Positions 21,295 through 25,925 of a stretch of DNA of 25,925 nt are shown here, in pieces (position 1 is the first letter of the stretch; every line of letters starts with the position of its first letter). The translations under genes and the position numbers were made by a program. Source of the stretch: an uncultured Arcobacter sp. (GTDB lineage Bacteria > Campylobacterota > Campylobacteria > Campylobacterales > Arcobacteraceae). The notes under the pieces were generated by a model. It saw only the letters and a program-made list of their open reading frames with translations, ran no database searches and was not told the origin of the DNA. The stretch is from positions 1-25,925 of the forward strand of contig CAJXII010000007.1 of NCBI GenBank assembly GCA_913054415.1, given 5' to 3'.

Positions 21295-23253
21295 ATGAAA
21301 AGTTTATGGAACAATAAAGAGGCAAAAAAATACAAAAGCGACTTAGATTTAAGAGTCTATACTTCAAGATTGCTAGGGCAAGATAGTTCACTTGTGCTTC
21401 ATGGTGGTGGAAATACATCTGTAAAATCAAAAGCGACCAATCTTTTTGGAGAAACTGAAGATATACTTTATGTCAAAGGAAGTGGTTGGGATTTGGCAAC
21501 GATCGAAGATAGAGGCTTTGCACCTGTAAAGATGGATACACTTCTTAAAATGGCAAAATTAAAAGAGCTTGATGATACCAATATGGTCAAATATCAACGA
21601 ATGGCTATGATAGATCCATCTGCTCCAAATCCATCAGTTGAAGCGATACTTCATGCAATAATTCCCTTTAAATTTGTAGATCATACCCATACAGATGCGG
21701 TTATAACTATTACAAATACACAAGATGGTGCCAAGAAAATAAAAGAGATCTATGGCGATAAAGTTTTGGTTGTTCCATATATTATGCCAGGATTTGTCCT
21801 AGCAAAACTTGTTTATAATATTACAAGAACAATAGATTGGAATAATTTAGATGGGATAGTTTTATTAAATCATGGACTTTTTACATTTAATGATGATGCA
21901 AAAAAATCTTATGAAAAAACTATAGAGCTTGTAAGCAAAGCAGAAGATTATCTAAAAAATCAAGGCTCAACTTTAGATATCAAAAAACAAACCTCAAAGA
22001 TAAAACCAATAGATTTGGCAACTATTAGAAAAGAGATATCAACTCTAAAAGGAAGTGCAACTATATCTATACTAAATGACTCAAAAGAGGCTATTTACTT
22101 TTCACAACAAGATAGCAGTATATCTCAAAAAGGACCATTAACTCCAGATCATGTAATAAGAACAAAAAGAGTTCCTGCAATATTAAATAAAAACTACAAA
22201 AAAGAGTTAAAAAACTATACAAAAGAGTATAAAAAATATTTCAAAACAAATGCTACAAATGAAACTATGCTAAACCCAGCTCCAAATTTTGCAATACTTA
22301 AAGACAAAGGCTCATTATCTTTTGGTAGTAGTGTCAAAGAGGCAAATATTATTAAAGATATAAACAATCACACTTTTGAAGCTATCTTAAAAGCCCAGCT
22401 TCTAGGAGGCTATAAGGCTTTGAGTGCAAAAGATATATTTGATGTAGAGTATTGGGAACTTGAACAAGCAAAGCTTAAAAAAAGTAGTGCCAAACCTCAA
22501 TTTACAGGTAAAATCGCTATCGTTACAGGAGCGGCAAGTGGTATAGGTCGAACTGTAGCAAAAGAGTTAAATGCTCAAGGTTGTGCAGTAGTAGCTCTTG
22601 ATATTGATAAAAAAGTAACTACTATGTTTAACAATACAGATATTATTGGTGTCAAAGCAGATCTTACTAAATCAGAAGATATAAAAAATGCAGTAGAATT
22701 TACAGCGAAAAAATTTGGGGGAGTTGATATAGTTGTAAGCAATGCTGGTATCTTTACACCAAGTCAAAATCTTGAAAATCTAACTCAAGAGAATTGGCAA
22801 AAAAGTATGGATATAAATCTTACATCTCATCAAAAACTTTTAAAAGAGACTATTGCTTATCTAAAACTAGGAATAGATCCTACAATCATAATGATAGCAT
22901 CTAAAAACTTCCCAGCTCCAGGAAAAGGAGCAGCAGCTTATTCTGTAGCAAAAGCTGGACAAACTCAACTCTCAAGAGTAGCTGCACTTGAACTTGGAGA
23001 ATATGGAATAAGGGTAAATACTATCCATCCTCACTTAGTTTTTGATACAGCGATTTGGAGTGATGAAGTTTTAAAAAATAGAGCAAAAGCTTATAATATG
23101 ACTGTGCAAGAGTATAAAACAAACAATATTCTCAAAACACAAATAGATTCAACAAATGTTGCCGATCTTGTTTGTGCAATGGCAGGAAAACCATTTGCAA
23201 AAACAACAGGCTCACAAATTGCCTTAGATGGCGGAAGCGATAGGATAATATAA
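21295..23253 (+). CDS. class II aldolase / short-chain dehydrogenase fusion
   Basis: A 652-residue two-domain enzyme. The N-terminal part (about 1-390) is a class II (FucA/RhaD-type) zinc aldolase: GGGNTSVK (37-44) for the phosphate site, Glu116 in PSVEAILHA as the likely acid-base residue, His130 and His132 in DHTHTD, and His193 in NHGLF as metal ligands. The C-terminal part (about 402-652) is a classical short-chain dehydrogenase: TGAASGIG (411-418) for NAD(P), NAG (483-485), and catalytic Ser536, Tyr549 and Lys553 (YSVAK). Known fusions of this layout split rhamnulose 1-phosphate to DHAP and lactaldehyde and then convert the aldehyde. Its closeness to mtnA suggests methylthioribulose 1-phosphate or 5-deoxyribulose 1-phosphate as substrate here; that is inference. 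It is followed by an overlapping small membrane protein gene. Confidence 0.9.
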   Translation: MKSLWNNKEAKKYKSDLDLRVYTSRLLGQDSSLVLHGGGNTSVKSKATNLFGETEDILYVKGSGWDLATIEDRGFAPVKMDTLLKMAKLKELDDTNMVKYQRMAMIDPSAPNPSVEAILHAIIPFKFVDHTHTDAVITITNTQDGAKKIKEIYGDKVLVVPYIMPGFVLAKLVYNITRTIDWNNLDGIVLLNHGLFTFNDDAKKSYEKTIELVSKAEDYLKNQGSTLDIKKQTSKIKPIDLATIRKEISTLKGSATISILNDSKEAIYFSQQDSSISQKGPLTPDHVIRTKRVPAILNKNYKKELKNYTKEYKKYFKTNATNETMLNPAPNFAILKDKGSLSFGSSVKEANIIKDINNHTFEAILKAQLLGGYKALSAKDIFDVEYWELEQAKLKKSSAKPQFTGKIAIVTGAASGIGRTVAKELNAQGCAVVALDIDKKVTTMFNNTDIIGVKADLTKSEDIKNAVEFTAKKFGGVDIVVSNAGIFTPSQNLENLTQENWQKSMDINLTSHQKLLKETIAYLKLGIDPTIIMIASKNFPAPGKGAAAYSVAKAGQTQLSRVAALELGEYGIRVNTIHPHLVFDTAIWSDEVLKNRAKAYNMTVQEYKTNNILKTQIDSTNVADLVCAMAGKPFAKTTGSQIALDGGSDRII

Positions 23254-23447
23254 TGATAAGACATCAACCACCAAGTGATTGGGTAGTATATGTAGTAGTA
23301 ATAGGGGTATCTCTTGCAACACTATTGGGAAAACATCTAGTTATGAAAGGTGATGAACCAATCGAACAAGCGATCAAAGAAGATATAGAAACTATAGAAA
23401 ATGAGATCGAAGAGATAGAGGAAAAAATAGAGGATAAAATATCATGA
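23253..23447 (+). CDS. small single-helix membrane protein with acidic coiled coil
   Basis: A 64-residue protein that I do not recognise. Residues about 10-28 form one hydrophobic helix (VVYVVVIGVSLATLLG), and residues 36-63 form a Glu/Ile-rich repeat (EDIETIENEIEEIEEKIEDK) with heptad-like spacing, a likely coiled coil in the cytoplasm or periplasm. Its ATG overlaps the stop of the aldolase fusion by one base, and its own stop overlaps the HD gene start by four bases. It is therefore translated as part of this operon and is unlikely to be a chance frame. Confidence 0.65.
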   Translation: MIRHQPPSDWVVYVVVIGVSLATLLGKHLVMKGDEPIEQAIKEDIETIENEIEEIEEKIEDKIS

Positions 23448-24676
23448 TAAATCCAAAGATTATAGATAAAATATTTTCATCAGCATCTATTCAAAGATGG
23501 AATGATTATCCAAGAATGATGGAGCTAGTAGAACTAGATAAACAAGCTCACAAATTTATCATAGCATATTTTATAGCAAAATTAGAAGATGATGTAAACT
23601 ATACACATCTTATTGAAGCTGGAATTTTTGAGTTTTTTAGAAGGATTGTAGTTACAGATATCAGACCAGATGTATTTAGAGTAATACTCAAGAAAAAAGG
23701 TGCTGAGTTAAACAAATGGGTTGTAGATAAACTTGGAGATTCTATAAAAGATATCGATGATGGTAACTTCTTGAAAAAATTTGAATCTTATCTTATAGAT
23801 GAAGAGATGTATAAAAAAGAGAGATTTATACTAAAAGCATCTTCATATCTAGCTACTAGATGGGAGTTTAATATTGTTTACCAAACAAGCTCATTTCTAC
23901 ACGATATAGAGGATGTCAAAAAAGAGGTAGAAGCAGAGATAGAGGATTATTATGAGTTAATAGGGGTGCGAAAAATAGCACTAAATAAAAAATTAGCAAA
24001 AGTGATTGACCTAAGTGGAAGATTGAGATTTCAAAAAAGATGGGCTCAAACTCCAAGGATACCTGAAACATCTGTATTGGGGCATATGTTAACAGTAGCT
24101 ATTTTTGGTTATTTTTATTCACTAGAGATAAATGCTTGTGCAAAAAGGATGGAAAATAACTTTTTTACTGCACTATTTCATGATCTACCAGAGGCACTTA
24201 CAAGAGATATTATAAGTCCTGTAAAATATTCAGTAGATGAATTAAGTGAGCTTATTAGCGAGTATGAGATCACAAAAATAGAGGATGATATTTTGCCAAA
24301 TGTGCCACATAGCATACAAAAAGAGTTCAGTTATTTACTTGGTTTATATGATGGTGTAAAAGATGAGTTCTTAAATAAAATAAATGAAAAAGGCAAAATC
24401 ACTATACATGATGAAGAGTTAGCATCATTTAATGAAGACAAATACAATGCCATAGATGGTTTGGCACTTAAACAATGTGATAAATTATCTGCTTTTATAG
24501 AGGCTAGTTTATCTATATCGCACGGTATCAAATCAAAAGAGTTGGTCAATGGTAAAAAACAGATTTTACAAACACTAACTACAATCCAAGGTGTTGATTT
24601 TCAAAAAATAGCTCAACAAATAGATGAGGAGTTTGGGACAACTGGACAGCTTCAAATAAGAATGGATTTTGACTAG
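23444..24676 (+). CDS. HD-domain phosphohydrolase with two HD-like lobes
   Basis: A 410-residue cytoplasmic protein. The C-terminal lobe (about 190-360) is a YfbR-like HD domain: an RWAQTPRIPETSVLGH segment with His214, then the LFHDLPEALTRDIISPVK motif with His246, Asp247, Glu250 and Asp255, all metal or catalytic positions of HD nucleotidases. The N-terminal lobe (about 10-80) repeats the layout, with the same RWxxxPR spacing (18-24 against 199-205) and His36, but the HD doublet is replaced by Glu63-Phe64, so it should be inactive. The protein is about twice the length of YfbR. The likely activity is removal of phosphate from a nucleotide, but the substrate is unknown. It sits between the small membrane protein and truD, abutting truD. 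Confidence 0.8.
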   Translation: MINPKIIDKIFSSASIQRWNDYPRMMELVELDKQAHKFIIAYFIAKLEDDVNYTHLIEAGIFEFFRRIVVTDIRPDVFRVILKKKGAELNKWVVDKLGDSIKDIDDGNFLKKFESYLIDEEMYKKERFILKASSYLATRWEFNIVYQTSSFLHDIEDVKKEVEAEIEDYYELIGVRKIALNKKLAKVIDLSGRLRFQKRWAQTPRIPETSVLGHMLTVAIFGYFYSLEINACAKRMENNFFTALFHDLPEALTRDIISPVKYSVDELSELISEYEITKIEDDILPNVPHSIQKEFSYLLGLYDGVKDEFLNKINEKGKITIHDEELASFNEDKYNAIDGLALKQCDKLSAFIEASLSISHGIKSKELVNGKKQILQTLTTIQGVDFQKIAQQIDEEFGTTGQLQIRMDFD

Positions 24677-25615
24677 ATGAATCCAAAACGAATATTTTTA
24701 CAATCACATCAGCCTATAAAATTCACTTTCAAACAAAACAGATATGATTTTATAGTAGAAGAGTTGCCTATTAGATTTAGTAATAGTGGTAATTTTATGG
24801 TATTAAAAATCCAAAAAGAATACACATCTACTTGGGATCTTATCCATCATATCTCAAATAAACTAAATATCAAACAAAACACAATAGGATATGCTGGACT
24901 CAAAGACAAAAACTCAACATCTATTCAGTATATCTCAATACCTATTGGTAAAAGTAGAGATTTTAAAGATATCAATAGCAAACTAATCAAAGTGCTTGAA
25001 ACATATCAACACAACAAACAGCTACAATTAGGTGATCTAGTTGCCAATAGATTTAGTATCACACTAAAAGATGTAGAACAAGATGATATAGTTCAAATAT
25101 ATAGAGTGATCTCACAAATCCAAAAAAATGGTATGCCCAACTATTTTGGATATCAAAGATTTGGTGAAGATACAACTTTTCAAAAGTGTAAAGAGTTGGT
25201 TTATGGAGAGCTATCTTATCCTGATAAAAAACTAGAAAGATTACTTATCAATGCCTACCAAAGCTACTTTTTTAATGCTTGGCTAAACAAAAGGATTTTA
25301 CTATCTAAAGCACAAAATAAAAATAAATTATTACAACTTGATGGGGATATTTTAAACAATAATATTATCACAGGATTGTTACCAGGTAGAAAAGTAAAAA
25401 GAGCTACCAAAGAAGCTAGAGAGATTGAAAAAGAGTTTGATGATATGTTTATGCATCAAAAAGGTTCACGAAGAGATGCTTGGATTTTCCCAAAAAATAT
25501 ATCAAATAAATATATTGAAGATAAAAAATGGCTAGTTTTAAATTTTGATATGCCAAAAAGTAGCTATGCTACAGTTTTTATAGAAAATATAGCAAATCAA
25601 AATCTAAAAAGATAA
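24677..25615 (+). CDS. truD: tRNA pseudouridine(13) synthase TruD
   Basis: A 312-residue enzyme that makes pseudouridine at position 13 of tRNA(Glu). Hallmarks are the N-terminal DFIVEELP motif, catalytic Asp77 in GYAGLKDKNS, and the NYFGYQRFG segment of the TruD insertion domain. A later LINAYQSYFFNAWLN motif and a C-terminal LNFDMPKSSYATV block are typical of the family. It is shorter than E. coli TruD, as is common in Campylobacterota. The start directly follows the stop of the HD gene, and a hairpin overlaps its stop codon. Confidence 0.96.
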   Translation: MNPKRIFLQSHQPIKFTFKQNRYDFIVEELPIRFSNSGNFMVLKIQKEYTSTWDLIHHISNKLNIKQNTIGYAGLKDKNSTSIQYISIPIGKSRDFKDINSKLIKVLETYQHNKQLQLGDLVANRFSITLKDVEQDDIVQIYRVISQIQKNGMPNYFGYQRFGEDTTFQKCKELVYGELSYPDKKLERLLINAYQSYFFNAWLNKRILLSKAQNKNKLLQLDGDILNNNIITGLLPGRKVKRATKEAREIEKEFDDMFMHQKGSRRDAWIFPKNISNKYIEDKKWLVLNFDMPKSSYATVFIENIANQNLKR

Positions 25616-25642
25616 TAGAAATTCTTTAAAGGAATTTCTATT
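25614..25642. terminator. hairpin terminator between truD and the mscS remnant
   Basis: AATAGAAATTC (25614-25624) and GAATTTCTATT (25632-25642) are exact inverted copies with a seven-base loop. On the minus strand the stem is followed by ATCTTTTTAGA, giving the T-run expected of an intrinsic terminator; on the plus strand only a short TT follows. It probably ended the convergent mscS transcript and may also serve truD. Confidence 0.65.
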
Positions 25643-25820
25643 GAGCAGATGTATGAACATCCATTTGTGGATAAGGTATAGATATACCTTTTTCATCAAA
25701 TACAAGTTTTACTTTTTCTAAAGTATCAAAATAAACACCCCAATAATCTGCACTATTTACTCAAGATCTTGTTACGAAATTGACACTTGAATCAGCTAAT
25801 TCTGATACTGCTTTTATAAT
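25638..25820 (-). pseudogene. remnant of an MscS-type mechanosensitive channel gene
   Basis: Reading the minus strand, about 60 codons match the C-terminal end of small-conductance mechanosensitive channels: KAVSELADSSVNFVTRS, then VNSADYWGVYFDTLEKV, and the ending GISIPYPQMDVHTSAQ before a TAG stop. Where the family has Trp (RPWV), the codon is TGA, so the frame is broken. Upstream of KAVSEL the frame reaches a TAA and the earlier channel sequence (membrane helices and beta domain) is not recognisable in the remaining 105 bases (25821-25925), in which I see no other feature. It is a decayed gene, or a degraded partial copy beside an intact one elsewhere. Confidence 0.75.
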
Positions 25821-25925
25821 AAGAAATTATATAACATTATCACTTATAAAATTATTATATTGTTGCTTCATCAATAAAAGCACAACATAATCAAAAATAC
25901 ACTACAATATAATTCAATAAACTAA

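Noticed and set aside
25638..25820. TGA read as tryptophan, leaving mscS intact.
   Set aside because: TGA is used as a normal stop in several genes here (for example the ends of the hyfB-, hyfE- and hyfF-like genes), and the upstream part of the channel is missing anyway.
1..25925. CRISPR array, tRNA or rRNA genes, or insertion sequences.
   Set aside because: I saw no regularly spaced direct repeats, no cloverleaf-type sequence and no transposase or terminal-repeat pair.

Overview
The window is AT-rich chromosomal DNA that reads as a member of the Campylobacterota (Arcobacter/Sulfurimonas-like). The basis is the folD-lepB-rpiB order, the NnrS, DUF1007/NicO and NfuA-like genes, the TATAAT-only promoters and the densely overlapping operons. 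This is a judgement from gene content; no search was run.

Positions 1-3060 look like the end of an integron cassette array. A partial Wzz-like reading frame runs into the first of three attC-like sites (about 135-141 bp each). These sites delimit two cassettes. One carries a DUF6933-like gene; the other carries a small basic protein, a broken GIY-YIG nuclease gene and a DUF2442 gene. A GNAT acetyltransferase gene follows with no recognisable attC after it. No integrase is visible, so this is a CALIN-type cluster or the end of a longer array.

Positions 3276-6639 are housekeeping and salvage genes: folD, lepB, rpiB and mtnK (methylthioribose kinase). Positions 6743-13418 are a tightly overlapping six-gene operon resembling hyfBCEFGI of group 4 hydrogenase. 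Its large subunit lacks all four cysteines that would bind the NiFe centre, so it is best read as an energy-converting hydrogenase-related (Ehr) complex: a membrane ion pump linked to an unknown redox reaction. It converges on two small minus-strand genes, an NfuA-like Fe-S carrier and a NifX/NafY-like protein.

Positions 14355-18093 (minus) form an operon for a NitT/TauT-type ABC importer followed by an NnrS membrane protein. Diverging from it (18218-19483) are a DUF1007 protein and a NicO-family metal transporter. Two Fur-box-like palindromes lie in the shared promoter region, suggesting joint iron control.

mtnA (19499-20590) follows nicO, then a MazF-type toxin-antitoxin pair, then a 652-residue fusion of a class II aldolase and a short-chain dehydrogenase. 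mtnK, mtnA and the fusion together could form a methylthioribose/deoxyribose 'DHAP shunt' in which cleavage and aldehyde conversion are combined in one polypeptide. The aldolase operon continues with a small membrane protein, a two-lobed HD protein and truD. After a strong hairpin the window ends in a degraded mscS remnant on the minus strand.
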